DNA of 64,000 nucleotides from Xanthomarina sp035306605 (GTDB taxonomy: Bacteria; Bacteroidota; Bacteroidia; Flavobacteriales; Flavobacteriaceae), in assembly GCA_035306605.1 (NCBI GenBank), contig DATGNR010000029.1; one strand, 5' to 3'. The notes beneath the pieces are model-generated. The model searched no databases, had not been told where the DNA came from, and saw nothing but the letters and a program-made list of their open reading frames with translations. The position numbers and the translations under genes were made by a program. The stretch's first letter is position 1. Each line of letters opens with the position of its first letter. Positions 35,977 through 45,437 of the stretch are shown piece after piece.

Positions 35977-38277
35977 TTATTTCTCTAATGCGTCTAAAGA
36001 TTTAGCTTGTTTTTCTTTTTGTTGCGCATCAATAACGGCAATTGCAGTCATGTTAACAATTTCGTCTACACTAGCATCTAGTTGAAGGATGTGAACAGGT
36101 TTTTTTAACCCCATCATAATTGGTCCAATTGAATCTGCTTTGTATAGCTCTTTTAACAATTTATAGGTAATATTAGCCGATTCTAGATTTGGAAATATTA
36201 GAGTGTTTACTTTCTTACCAGCCAATTTAGAAAACGGGAAGATATCCTGTAGCATTTCCCTATTTAAAGCAAAGTCAGCTTGAAGCTCGCCATCTACTGC
36301 CAAATTAGGATGTCTTTTATGTAAGTAGCTAACTGCTTCCCTTACCTTGTTGGCTGTTTGATTTTTAGATGAACCAAAGTTAGAATAAGAAATCATAGCC
36401 ATAACTGGTTCCAATCCAAACATTTTAACCACGCCCGCCGTCATTTGGGTGATTTTGGTTAAATCTTCTGCTGTTGGATTTATGTTTATTGCAGTATCAC
36501 TTAAAAACAATGGACCACGTTGTGTTATCATTAAATTTGTGGTTGCAATTCTTGTAGAATCTGGAGCTAATCCTATAAGTTCTAGTACAGGAGCAACTAC
36601 TGAAGGATAACTTCTAGAATACCCAGAAATCATCGCATCAGCATCACCTTCGTTCACCATCATGGCTGCGAAATAGTTGCGTTCTCTCATTATTTTTTGA
36701 GCTGAATACAAAGTGATTCCTCTTCTGTTTCGTTGTCCCCAATAAACTTCAGCGTATTTATTTTTTCGTTCCTCCTCCTCATCCGATTTTGGATCAATAA
36801 TCTCTACATCAGCATCGAAATCAATCTCTTCTTTTAGTCTTTCAATAACATCACGTCTACCCAAAAGAATAGGAATAGCAATCCCTTCATCATGTACAAT
36901 TTGAGCCGCTTTTAAAACATCTAAATGGTCTGCTTCAGCAAAAACCACTCTTTTAGGATTAATTTTAGCTCTATTTAATAAAAGTCTAACTAATTTATTA
37001 TCTGAACCTAATCGCTCTAAAAGTTCATCCTTATATTTTTCCCAATTTTCAATTGGCTCTTGGGCAACACCACTTTCCATGGCAGCTTTTGCTACCGCTG
37101 GTGGTACTTCGGCAATTAGTCTTGGGTCAAAAGGTTTAGGAATAATGTATTCTTTCCCAAAAGTTAAACGGGTTTCACCATAGGCAATATTCACTTGTTC
37201 TGGAACAGGTTCTTTCGCCAAATTAGCTAATGCTACCACTGCTGCCATTTTCATAGCTTCGTTAATTTTTGTAGCTCTTACATCTAATGCTCCCCTAAAA
37301 ATAAACGGGAATCCAAGAACATTATTTACTTGGTTTGGATGGTCAGATCGTCCTGTAGCCATAATGATATCGTCTCTCGTATCGACAGCTAATTGATAGT
37401 CTATTTCTGGATCTGGGTTGGCCATAGCAAAAACAATAGGGTTTTCCGCCATGGATAATAACATTTCAGGAGTAACGATATCTGCTTTTGAAAGACCAAC
37501 AAACACATCGGCATTTACCATAGCTTCAGACAGCGTATCGATTTCTCGGTGTGTAGCATATTCAGCCTTTTCATCTGTCAAATCTTCTCTGCTCTGTCTA
37601 ATAACTCCTTTACTATCAAGCATAACTATATTTTCGCGTTTAGCTCCAAAAGCTTGATATAATCTAGTACATGAAATAGCAGCAGCACCAGCCCCACTAA
37701 TAACAACACGTACGTCTTCTATTTTTTTATTCGAAAGTTCCAAAGCATTCAACAATGCTGCTGCAGAAATTATAGCCGTACCATGTTGATCGTCGTGCAT
37801 AACTGGAATATCCAGTTCTTCCTTTAATCGTCTTTCTATTTCAAAAGCTTCAGGTGCCTTTATATCTTCTAAATTAATACCTCCAAAAGTTGGAGCAATC
37901 ATTTTTACGGTTTGAATAAATTCTTCAACATCTTCGGTATTTACCTCTATGTCGAAAACATTTATATCTGCGAAAATTTTAAATAATAAGCCTTTTCCTT
38001 CCATCACTGGTTTAGAAGCTTCAGGCCCAATATTTCCAAGTCCTAAAACGGCAGTTCCGTTGGATATTACTGCAACCAAATTTCCTTTGGCCGTATATTT
38101 ATAGACATTGTTTACATCTTTAGCAATTTCCAAACAAGGCTCGGCGACCCCTGGCGAATAAGCTAAAGATAAATCTCTTTGGGAGGAATATTTTTTGGTT
38201 GGAATAACTTCTATTTTACCTGGTGTAGGCTTTGCGTGATATACTAAGGCTTCTCTACGTTTACTTTGTTTGCTCAT
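35977..38277 (-). CDS. maeB: NADP-dependent malic enzyme with phosphotransacetylase-like C-terminus
   Basis: Oxidatively decarboxylates malate to pyruvate with NADP+, supplying NADPH. The N-terminal malic enzyme half (about residues 1-420) has YSPGVAEPC, the catalytic region HDDQHGTAI and the Rossmann motif VVISGAGAAAISC; the C-terminal half is a phosphate acetyltransferase-like domain, often regulatory. I placed the start at MSKQSKRREALVYHAKP (38277), as in relatives; an in-frame Met lies upstream at 38301. A TACATTTG promoter element and a small hairpin lie just upstream. The gene sits between queG and ruvA. Confidence 0.95.
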   Translation of the reverse strand: MSKQSKRREALVYHAKPTPGKIEVIPTKKYSSQRDLSLAYSPGVAEPCLEIAKDVNNVYKYTAKGNLVAVISNGTAVLGLGNIGPEASKPVMEGKGLLFKIFADINVFDIEVNTEDVEEFIQTVKMIAPTFGGINLEDIKAPEAFEIERRLKEELDIPVMHDDQHGTAIISAAALLNALELSNKKIEDVRVVISGAGAAAISCTRLYQAFGAKRENIVMLDSKGVIRQSREDLTDEKAEYATHREIDTLSEAMVNADVFVGLSKADIVTPEMLLSMAENPIVFAMANPDPEIDYQLAVDTRDDIIMATGRSDHPNQVNNVLGFPFIFRGALDVRATKINEAMKMAAVVALANLAKEPVPEQVNIAYGETRLTFGKEYIIPKPFDPRLIAEVPPAVAKAAMESGVAQEPIENWEKYKDELLERLGSDNKLVRLLLNRAKINPKRVVFAEADHLDVLKAAQIVHDEGIAIPILLGRRDVIERLKEEIDFDADVEIIDPKSDEEEERKNKYAEVYWGQRNRRGITLYSAQKIMRERNYFAAMMVNEGDADAMISGYSRSYPSVVAPVLELIGLAPDSTRIATTNLMITQRGPLFLSDTAININPTAEDLTKITQMTAGVVKMFGLEPVMAMISYSNFGSSKNQTANKVREAVSYLHKRHPNLAVDGELQADFALNREMLQDIFPFSKLAGKKVNTLIFPNLESANITYKLLKELYKADSIGPIMMGLKKPVHILQLDASVDEIVNMTAIAVIDAQQKEKQAKSLDALEK

Positions 38278-38300
38278 ATTAGCTATTGATTTAAGCTTCA

Positions 38301-38329
38301 TTCAGAAAAATTCTGAACCCACAAATGTA
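38301..38329 (-). promoter_or_regulatory. maeB promoter element and 5-prime hairpin
   Basis: Minus strand: TACATTTG (38329-38322) matches the -7 consensus. Immediately downstream, TTCAGAA-TTT-TTCTGAA (38317-38301) can form a 7-bp hairpin at the predicted 5-prime end of the mRNA. No -33 TTG at the right spacing. Confidence 0.45.
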
Positions 38330-38349
38330 AGAATACTGAAACTTAAAGC

Positions 38350-39273
38350 CTAATCTTTTAGGAAATTGATGTTGCGTTTTAGACCAGAAAACTTAGTGCG
38401 TTTAACCGCTGATTTCTGAAAAACTTTCCTAAATGTATCTTCAGTAATTTCGTCCCAATCTTTTTTAGTCATTGAAAGTAATTCTGGGTGGGGATTAAAA
38501 AGAGGTTCTTTATGTGGTTTTGAAAACCTATTCCATGGACAAACATCTTGACAAATATCGCAGCCAAACATCCAATCTTCAAACTGACCTTTAAACTCGG
38601 TAGGAATATTTTCTTTTAACTCGATAGTAAAGTACGAAATACATTTACTTCCATCCACTACAAAAGGATCAGTAATGGCTTGGGTAGGGCAAGCATCGAT
38701 GCATTTTGTACATGTTCCGCAATGGTCTGAAGTAATACCATCATATTCCAATTCTAAATCTATAATTAATTCAGCAATAAAATAAAAGGAACCAACTTGC
38801 TGAGTTAAAAGATTGGAATGTTTACCAATCCATCCAAGTCCGGATTTTGCCGCCCATGCTTTGTCTAGGACTGGAGCAGAATCAACAAAAGCACGTCCAT
38901 CAACCTCGCCTATTTCATCTTGAATGAAATGTAACAGAGACTTTAATTTATCTTTTATTATGAAATGATAATCGGTACCATACGCATATTTTGAAAGCTT
39001 ATAACTGTCGGAAGTTTGAGTTTTTTCCGGGAAATAATTCAATAATAACGACACGACACTTTTAGAGCCTTCTACCAATTTTGTTGGGTCTAATCGCTTG
39101 TCAAAATGATTTTCCATGTATTGCATGGTACCATTATTATTGTTTTTAAGCCATTTTTCTAACCTTGGAGCCTCTTCTTCTAAAAACTGCGCTTTACTTA
39201 TTCCACAAGACAAAAATCCGAGGCGTTTAGCTTCGGATTTAATTAATTCTGAATATCTAGATTTTGAATTCAT
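38350..39273 (-). CDS. queG: Epoxyqueuosine reductase
   Basis: Cobalamin- and Fe-S-dependent enzyme for the last step of queuosine synthesis at tRNA position 34. Two 4Fe-4S clusters are indicated by CGTCTKCIDACP and CDICQDVCPWN, and the conserved active-site segments RAFVDSAPVLDKAWA and GWIGKHSN are present. The 307 aa length equals that of short QueG proteins without HEAT repeats. It lies 19 bases after ruvB and probably belongs to the same transcript. A substrate tRNA class would be GUN-anticodon tRNAs. Confidence 0.95.
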   Translation of the reverse strand: MNSKSRYSELIKSEAKRLGFLSCGISKAQFLEEEAPRLEKWLKNNNNGTMQYMENHFDKRLDPTKLVEGSKSVVSLLLNYFPEKTQTSDSYKLSKYAYGTDYHFIIKDKLKSLLHFIQDEIGEVDGRAFVDSAPVLDKAWAAKSGLGWIGKHSNLLTQQVGSFYFIAELIIDLELEYDGITSDHCGTCTKCIDACPTQAITDPFVVDGSKCISYFTIELKENIPTEFKGQFEDWMFGCDICQDVCPWNRFSKPHKEPLFNPHPELLSMTKKDWDEITEDTFRKVFQKSAVKRTKFSGLKRNINFLKD

Positions 39274-39292
39274 CTATTGGAATTTTTCAAAC

Positions 39293-40318
39293 TTACTCGA
39301 ACAGTCCTCCTTGAATTGGACCTTTAATCTTACCTAGGTGTTTATAGGCTAATTCTGTTACCTCTCTACCTCTAGGTGTTCTCATAATAAAACCTTCTTG
39401 AATTAAGAAAGGCTCATATACTTCTTCAATGGTCTCAGCACTTTCACTAACTGCTGTCGCTAAAGTAGTAATTCCAACTGGACCACCTTTAAATTTATCA
39501 ATTAGGGTCGTTAAAATTTTATTATCCATTTCATCTAAACCATAAGCGTCAACATGGAGTGCTTCTAATGCAAACTTTGCAATTTTAATATCTATTTGCC
39601 CATTGCCCTTAATTTGTGCAAAATCGCGAACTCTACGCAGCAAAGCATTCGCTATTCTAGGTGTTCCCCTACTTCTACTTGCAATTTCCACTGCTGCCTC
39701 CATAGATGTTGGTACTTTTAAAATGGATGCACTACGTTGAACTATGGTGGTTAGTAATTCGGTGTTATAATATTGTAATCTACTTTGAATACCAAAACGT
39801 GCCCTCATAGGAGCTGTTAATAGCCCTGAACGGGTTGTAGCCCCCACTAATGTGAAGGGATTTAGATTTATCTGAACAGTTCTAGCATTAGGTCCTGATT
39901 CAATCATTATATCAATTTTATAATCCTCCATAGCTGAATACAGATATTCTTCTACAATAGGACTTAAACGATGGATTTCATCAATAAAAAGCACATCCCT
40001 TTCGTCAAGGTTAGTTAAGAGCCCAGCTAAATCTCCTGGTTTGTCAAGGACAGGTCCGGAAGTAACTTTTATACCAACATTTAATTCACTAGCTAGTATG
40101 TGTGCTAAGGTAGTTTTTCCCAATCCAGGAGGTCCATGAAACAGGGTATGATCTAAAGCTTCATCTCTTAAGTTTGCCGCTTGAACAAATATTTGAAGAT
40201 TTTCCAATACTTGATCCTGTCCTGTAAAATCGTCAAAAGATAAAGGCCTTAATTTTTTTTCCACGTCCAACTCTTCTGGACTAAAGTTTTCTCCGGTAGG
40301 ATCTAGATTTTCATTCAT
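39293..40318 (-). CDS. ruvB: Holliday junction branch migration helicase RuvB
   Basis: Hexameric AAA+ motor that drives branch migration with RuvA; cytoplasmic. The 341 aa protein has Walker A GPPGLGKTT (about residues 62-70), Walker B LFIDEIHRLS (about 111-120), sensor GATTRSGLLTAPMRARFG and the C-terminal winged helix with the RTPRGREVT DNA-binding wing. It heads the minus-strand cluster ruvB-queG-maeB-ruvA-sprA. Upstream lie two terminator hairpins belonging to the oxidase operon. Confidence 0.97.
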   Translation of the reverse strand: MNENLDPTGENFSPEELDVEKKLRPLSFDDFTGQDQVLENLQIFVQAANLRDEALDHTLFHGPPGLGKTTLAHILASELNVGIKVTSGPVLDKPGDLAGLLTNLDERDVLFIDEIHRLSPIVEEYLYSAMEDYKIDIMIESGPNARTVQINLNPFTLVGATTRSGLLTAPMRARFGIQSRLQYYNTELLTTIVQRSASILKVPTSMEAAVEIASRSRGTPRIANALLRRVRDFAQIKGNGQIDIKIAKFALEALHVDAYGLDEMDNKILTTLIDKFKGGPVGITTLATAVSESAETIEEVYEPFLIQEGFIMRTPRGREVTELAYKHLGKIKGPIQGGLFE

Positions 40319-40436
40319 AATACATCCCGTGAATACAGGAATAAAGGTTTAATTATTTTTAGGCACATTCCTTTTATCTTAAAAAGGAATGTACAAAGAT
40401 AAAATAGAACTATTATTTCTTTTTGTAAATATAAAG

Positions 40437-40470
40437 AAAAAGCCTTTCTCATTTGAGTGAAAGGCTTTTT
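40437..40470 (-). terminator. Second (distal) terminator hairpin downstream of coxA
   Basis: AAAAAGCCTTTC and GAAAGGCTTTTT form a 12-bp stem with a 10-base loop; it has T on the exit side of either strand. It lies 45 bases beyond the first hairpin and 119 bases before ruvB. Confidence 0.75.
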
Positions 40471-40514
40471 AGATTTTATGAATCGATTGTAGGTGTTAAA
40501 ACAGGAACACAAAA

Positions 40515-40551
40515 AAAGACCTTTAAATGACATAGTCGCTTAAAGGTCTTT
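40515..40551 (-). terminator. First terminator after coxA
   Basis: AAAGACCTTTAA and TTAAAGGTCTTT form a 12-bp stem with a 13-base loop, followed by seven T on the minus strand, 29 bases after the coxA stop. Confidence 0.85.
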
Positions 40552-40579
40552 ATAAAATTCATCTTAATATCGAGGAATC

Positions 40580-42373
40580 TTAATGATGTAATTCTTCTTC
40601 TCCTTCTTTTAAAGGAACATTTTGAGGGACAAAATCATCATCATGTCCAGGCTTACTGTAATCGTATGGCCAACGGTATACATGAGGAATAGCTCCTGGC
40701 CAGTTTCCGTGTATATGTTTTACTGGAGTTGTCCATTCTAATGTAGTAGATCTCCATGGGTTTTGAGTTGCCTTTTTTCCATAGAACATACTCACAAAGA
40801 AATTATATAAGAATACAATTTGGAAAATAGATCCAATAATTGCGAATACTGTAATTACAACGTTAACATCAGCTAAATCGTCAAATAAAGGGAAAGCTGA
40901 GTTAGTATAGTAACGTCTTGGTAATCCTGCCATCCCAATAAAGTGCATTGGGAAAAACACTCCATAAGCACAGATAGCTGTTACCCAGAAATGGATATAA
41001 CCTAGATTTTTATTCATCATTCTACCAAACATTTTTGGATACCAATGATAAACTCCTGCAAACATTCCATAAAGGGCAGAAATACCCATTACTAAGTGGA
41101 AGTGAGCAATAACGAAATAAGTATCGTGAACATTAATGTCTAAAGCACTATCTCCTAAAATAATACCAGTTAGACCACCCGTAATAAACGTTGAAACGAA
41201 ACCTATAGAAAATAACATGGCGGTATTCATTTGAATATTACCCTTCCATATGGTTGTTATCCAGTTGAACGCTTTAACTGCAGAAGGAATAGCAATTAAT
41301 AAGGTAGTAAATGTAAATACAGACCCTAAGAATGGATTCATTCCAGAAACGAACATGTGGTGTCCCCAAACAATTGTAGATAAAAATGCAATTGCCAAAA
41401 TAGAAGCAATCATGGCACGGTAACCGAAAATAGGTTTACGTGAATTTGATGCTAAAATTTCAGAAACAATTCCCATTGCTGGTAAAATAACAATATATAC
41501 CTCTGGGTGTCCTAAGAACCAGAATAAGTGTTCAAACAATACTGGCGAACCTCCTTGATAATGCAACACCTCTCCTTGAATGAATATATCAGATAGGAAA
41601 AATGATGTTCCAAAGCTTCTATCCATTATTAGCAATAAGGCAGCTGATAATAATACAGGGAATGCAACTACACCAATAATAGCTGTTACAAAGAATGCCC
41701 AAATCGTTAAAGGAAGTCTTGTCATAGACATACCTTTAGTTCTAAGGTTTATTACAGTAACAATATAGTTTAATGATCCTAATAATGAGGAAGCAATAAA
41801 GATAGCCATAGAAATCAACCACAATGTCATTCCCATTCCAGATCCAGGCTGAGCCATTGGCAAAGCACTTAGCGGTGGGTAAATAGTCCATCCAGCTGCT
41901 GCAGGTCCTGCTTCAACAAATAAGGAACCTAACATGATTATTGCAGATAAAAAGAACAACCAATAAGACACCATGTTTAAAAACCCTGAAGCCATATCTC
42001 GTGCTCCAATTTGTAATGGAATTAAAAGGTTACTAAAGGTTCCACTTAAACCAGCAGTTAATAAAAAGAATACCATTATGGTACCATGGATAGTTACTAA
42101 AGCTAAATAAACATCAGCATCCATAACACCATCCGGTGCCCATTTTCCTAATAAAGCTTCAAATAACACATTTGGTTCTTCAGGCCATGCAATTTGTATA
42201 CGAAACATAACCGACATTAACACCCCTATAATACCCATAAGGGTACCAGTAATAAGGTATTGTTTAGAGATCATTTTATGATCTTGACTAAATATGTATT
42301 TAGTTATGAATGTCTCTTTATGATGATGCCCTTCATTTTCTTCGTGTGCGTGAGTATCTGCGTGTGTTGACAT
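40580..42373 (-). CDS. Cytochrome c oxidase subunit I
   Basis: Catalytic heme-copper subunit of an A-type oxidase, 597 aa, twelve or more membrane helices. The active-site region is intact: WFLGHPEVYIVILP (His-Tyr pair and the D-channel Glu), HHMFVSG for the CuB histidines, and HDTYFVIAHFHLVMG for the heme ligands. The N-terminus is unusually His-rich (HADTHAHEENEGHHHK) and the C-terminus ends EELHH. It is the last gene of the operon actABCDEF-coxB-coxA and is followed by tandem terminators. Subunits III and IV are encoded at 21-23 kb. Confidence 0.97.
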   Translation of the reverse strand: MSTHADTHAHEENEGHHHKETFITKYIFSQDHKMISKQYLITGTLMGIIGVLMSVMFRIQIAWPEEPNVLFEALLGKWAPDGVMDADVYLALVTIHGTIMVFFLLTAGLSGTFSNLLIPLQIGARDMASGFLNMVSYWLFFLSAIIMLGSLFVEAGPAAAGWTIYPPLSALPMAQPGSGMGMTLWLISMAIFIASSLLGSLNYIVTVINLRTKGMSMTRLPLTIWAFFVTAIIGVVAFPVLLSAALLLIMDRSFGTSFFLSDIFIQGEVLHYQGGSPVLFEHLFWFLGHPEVYIVILPAMGIVSEILASNSRKPIFGYRAMIASILAIAFLSTIVWGHHMFVSGMNPFLGSVFTFTTLLIAIPSAVKAFNWITTIWKGNIQMNTAMLFSIGFVSTFITGGLTGIILGDSALDINVHDTYFVIAHFHLVMGISALYGMFAGVYHWYPKMFGRMMNKNLGYIHFWVTAICAYGVFFPMHFIGMAGLPRRYYTNSAFPLFDDLADVNVVITVFAIIGSIFQIVFLYNFFVSMFYGKKATQNPWRSTTLEWTTPVKHIHGNWPGAIPHVYRWPYDYSKPGHDDDFVPQNVPLKEGEEELHH

Positions 42374-42409
42374 AATCTATTTATATACTTTTTAAAACCG
42401 TTTCTTAAT

Positions 42410-43477
42410 TTACTTAATCAAAGAATCTTTAAATTCTTTTTGTTCTTTTATCCATGCATCGTACTCTTCTTGAGTTTCAACAATTATGTTCATTTGCATG
42501 TTGTAATGAGATTTACCACAAATTTTATTACATAATAACAAGTAATGAAACTCGTAAGGATCTAAAGCTTCTTCGCCATTAGCAGCTAATTCTTTACTCT
42601 TTTCTGCTCTAATTTTATTGATTTTAGACACTTTCTCAACCATCTCTGGAGTTTGTCTCATTTCTGCAGTAGTAATAGTTGGAGTAAATCCAAATTGAGT
42701 AATCATACCAGGAACACAGTTCATTTGTGCTCTAAAGTGAGGCATGTAAGCAGAGTGCAATACATCTTGAGACCTGATTTTAAATAATACTGGTCTACCT
42801 ACTGGTAAATGTACTTCGGAAACAATAATATCATCTTGACCATTTGGATCAGATTCATCTAATCCTAAAATATTAGCATTGTCAAGATTTATAAGCCTCA
42901 CGTTTGCTTTACCTAAAGTATTATCGTTTCCACCGTAACGGGCTTTCCAGTTAAACTGTTGAGCATATAATTCGATAATTAAAGGATCTTCATCTTCACT
43001 TATATTCATAATAGAGGTCCAAGTAAACAATCCATAGATAATTAGACCTGATAATACAATAACAGGAATAATAGTCCAGATAGCCTCTAAGGTATTATTA
43101 TCTGCATAGAATAAAGCTTTTTTACCTTTTTCACCTCTGTATTTAAAGGCAAAGTAATGCAATAAATACTGTGTAATAAATTGCACGATAAAAAGAATAA
43201 CTAAGGTGATAATCATCAAATTATCAATTTGCGAGCCATGTTCTGAAGCAGCGTTTGATAATAAAGGTAGATCACCCCAATAAATAAAACATATAAAGGT
43301 TAAGATATATATGAAAGCCAAGAAGGCTAACATGATATAGGCATTTACCTTATTATCTTTATCTGTTGCTATCTGTGTATCTGAAACGCCTACTTGAGCC
43401 AAATCAAATATTTTAACCATTTGCCAAATGGCAATAGCCACAAAAATTACTATTATAATTGTTAAAAAAGCTGTCAT
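42410..43477 (-). CDS. Cytochrome c oxidase subunit II
   Basis: CuA-bearing subunit that accepts electrons from cytochrome c, 355 aa. Four hydrophobic helices are predicted (about residues 2-22, 46-68, 86-110, 128-150), two more than the classic form. The periplasmic cupredoxin domain has VLHSAYMPH for the first His and, at 316-327, CNKICGKSHYNM. The usual motif is CxExC; here the Glu position is Lys318. The two cysteines, His324 and Met327 are intact. No C-terminal cytochrome c domain. Encoded 28 bases after actF and 36 before coxA. Confidence 0.95.
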   Translation of the reverse strand: MTAFLTIIIVIFVAIAIWQMVKIFDLAQVGVSDTQIATDKDNKVNAYIMLAFLAFIYILTFICFIYWGDLPLLSNAASEHGSQIDNLMIITLVILFIVQFITQYLLHYFAFKYRGEKGKKALFYADNNTLEAIWTIIPVIVLSGLIIYGLFTWTSIMNISEDEDPLIIELYAQQFNWKARYGGNDNTLGKANVRLINLDNANILGLDESDPNGQDDIIVSEVHLPVGRPVLFKIRSQDVLHSAYMPHFRAQMNCVPGMITQFGFTPTITTAEMRQTPEMVEKVSKINKIRAEKSKELAANGEEALDPYEFHYLLLCNKICGKSHYNMQMNIIVETQEEYDAWIKEQKEFKDSLIK

Positions 43478-43505
43478 TGTCTTTTCTCTTCTTTAATTAA
43501 GTTTC

Positions 43506-44846
43506 TTAATAATGGAAATGTTCACTTTCCTTCAAAAATGGATTTCTTTTTACTACTAATGGTGCTTTAGTTAAAGCCGTAAATGTAACGAATAGGAATA
43601 AGCCTAAAAATAACATTACTGATGCGATTTCTGGAATACCAAAAGCCCATCTATCTCCAACTGTTGCCGGCATAATCATAACATATACATCTACGAAGTG
43701 TCCTACTATTATAATAACACCAGACATTACAACAAACCATGGTAGACGTTTGTAATCACTATTCATTAATACTAAGAATGGGAAAACAAAGTTTAATACC
43801 AACATTCCAAAGAAAAGGATGTTGTAATCTTCTATACGAGTAATAAAGTATGTTACTTCTTCAGGAATATTCGCATACCAGATTAACATAAATTGAGAGA
43901 ACCATAAGTACGCCCAAAAAATACTAAATCCGAACATGAATTTTGCTAAGTCATGAATGTGACTATCATTAACTACCTCTAAATGACCTCTAGATTTTAG
44001 ATATAAGGCTACAAAAGCAATTACTGTAATACCACTTACCGCCATTCCTGCAAATACATACCATCCAAATAGGGTACTGAACCAGTGTGGATCAACACTC
44101 ATAATCCAATCCCACGACATAATAGATTCTGTATAGATAAAGAATACTAAGAATGCGGCCGAAATACGGAATGCTTTTTTAAAGTTACTCTCGTCTGTAG
44201 CTGTATCATTAGCTATTGAGAACTTACGGGCGAAATGTCTGTATAAAGCCCAACCTGCAATAAAAATTATTCCTCTAACTGCAAACCAACCTATACTTAA
44301 ATAATTAGCTTTTCCTTGTAGTAACTTGTCGTTAGCAACTACATCTGGATCCATCCAAACAAAAATATTGTAATGACCTATAAGTCCAGAGGCTAATGCT
44401 ATTGCTAACACAATAACACCTCCTGGTAATACATAAGCTGTAATTCCCTCCATGACTCTAAATAGTACCGGAGACCAACCTGATTGAGATGCAATTTGAA
44501 TAGCATAAAAAGCCAACACTCCCAGAGCGATCATAAAAAAGAAAAAGGCTGCTACATATAATGCAGACCAAGGTCTATTTGCTATTTGATGCTGTACATG
44601 CTTTACGTGTTCTGAGTGTTCATCCACTTGAGCAATACCATCTTGTCCATTTGTTTCATGACCTTTATCTGAATGTTCTGAAACTACAGCATGATCTCCA
44701 CCATGATGAGACGCTTCTTCTGCAAGCATGGTTTCAACTTCTTCAAAAGATTTATGAGATGTCATAAAACCATATCCTACGCCTAATAGACCTAAAATCA
44801 TTAAGGCAATAGAAAATGTCTTTAATTTATTTGAGAATGTGTACAT
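43506..44846 (-). CDS. actF: Alternative complex III subunit ActF
   Basis: NrfD/PsrC-like membrane subunit of the quinol:cytochrome c oxidoreductase ACIII, 446 aa with about ten helices. It begins with one helix (about residues 11-28), then a periplasmic-looking loop (about 35-95) rich in His (HHGGDH, EHSDKGHE, HVKHVQH), then the helical core with MEGITAYVLPGGV and the segment ESIMSWDWIMSVDPHWFST, typical of ActF. It works with ActC as the membrane scaffold. Gene order here is actA-B-C-D-E-F followed by coxB and coxA. Confidence 0.93.
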   Translation of the reverse strand: MYTFSNKLKTFSIALMILGLLGVGYGFMTSHKSFEEVETMLAEEASHHGGDHAVVSEHSDKGHETNGQDGIAQVDEHSEHVKHVQHQIANRPWSALYVAAFFFFMIALGVLAFYAIQIASQSGWSPVLFRVMEGITAYVLPGGVIVLAIALASGLIGHYNIFVWMDPDVVANDKLLQGKANYLSIGWFAVRGIIFIAGWALYRHFARKFSIANDTATDESNFKKAFRISAAFLVFFIYTESIMSWDWIMSVDPHWFSTLFGWYVFAGMAVSGITVIAFVALYLKSRGHLEVVNDSHIHDLAKFMFGFSIFWAYLWFSQFMLIWYANIPEEVTYFITRIEDYNILFFGMLVLNFVFPFLVLMNSDYKRLPWFVVMSGVIIIVGHFVDVYVMIMPATVGDRWAFGIPEIASVMLFLGLFLFVTFTALTKAPLVVKRNPFLKESEHFHY

Positions 44847-44870
44847 ATCTATATTGAATCTTTATCTTTC

Positions 44871-45428
44871 TTACTTTTCTAATTTAGCTTTTAAATCTAA
44901 TACATAAGCAACCACTTGCCAACGTTCTTCTTCATTAAGTTGGTTTGCATACGAACCCATAGTGTTTTTACCGTAGTAAATTACATGATATATACTTCCA
45001 GCCGTAATAGCTCTTCCTATATCATCGTACTTAGGTATACCAAGAATCTTTTCTCTTTTCACTAGGTTTCCTTGTCCATCACCTTTAGTTCCGTGACAAA
45101 TTCCACAATAAATATCATATAATCCTTTGGCACGAACTAAATCAACTTGAGTCGAATCTAATGGACTCATTAAATTAGCTTTTGCTAAATTATACCCATC
45201 AATGGTATTCTCGTAATCAAAAGGTTTATGTCCTCTAGGCACCGTTCCTTCAACAGGCAATTGGGCTTCTACACCATTTGTAAAGGCAGCGGACTCTGAA
45301 TACGTTTCGTAACCTACAGATTCATACATGTCAGGCATGAACTGGTAGTTAGGTTTTGACTTGTTTTGGCAAGCCACAAACGATGCGAATACTAATGCGA
45401 TAACCGTTATTTTTACTAAGCTCTTCAT
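44871..45428 (-). CDS. actE: Alternative complex III subunit ActE, monoheme cytochrome c lipoprotein
   Basis: Class I cytochrome c subunit of ACIII (185 aa), the likely exit point of electrons toward the oxidase. The N-terminus has a lipoprotein signal with the lipobox FVAC (Cys20), so it is anchored by lipid on the periplasmic side. One heme site, CGICH (about residues 111-115), and a distal Met ligand in TMGSYANQL. It starts 9 bases after actD. Confidence 0.94.
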   Translation of the reverse strand: MKSLVKITVIALVFASFVACQNKSKPNYQFMPDMYESVGYETYSESAAFTNGVEAQLPVEGTVPRGHKPFDYENTIDGYNLAKANLMSPLDSTQVDLVRAKGLYDIYCGICHGTKGDGQGNLVKREKILGIPKYDDIGRAITAGSIYHVIYYGKNTMGSYANQLNEEERWQVVAYVLDLKAKLEK

Positions 45429-45437
45429 ATTACAATA

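Noticed and set aside
40315..40533. 72-codon minus-strand frame overlapping the ruvB start by 4 bases
   Set aside because: It runs through both terminator hairpins downstream of coxA, has no family-like features and no promoter; it is chance coding in an intergenic region.
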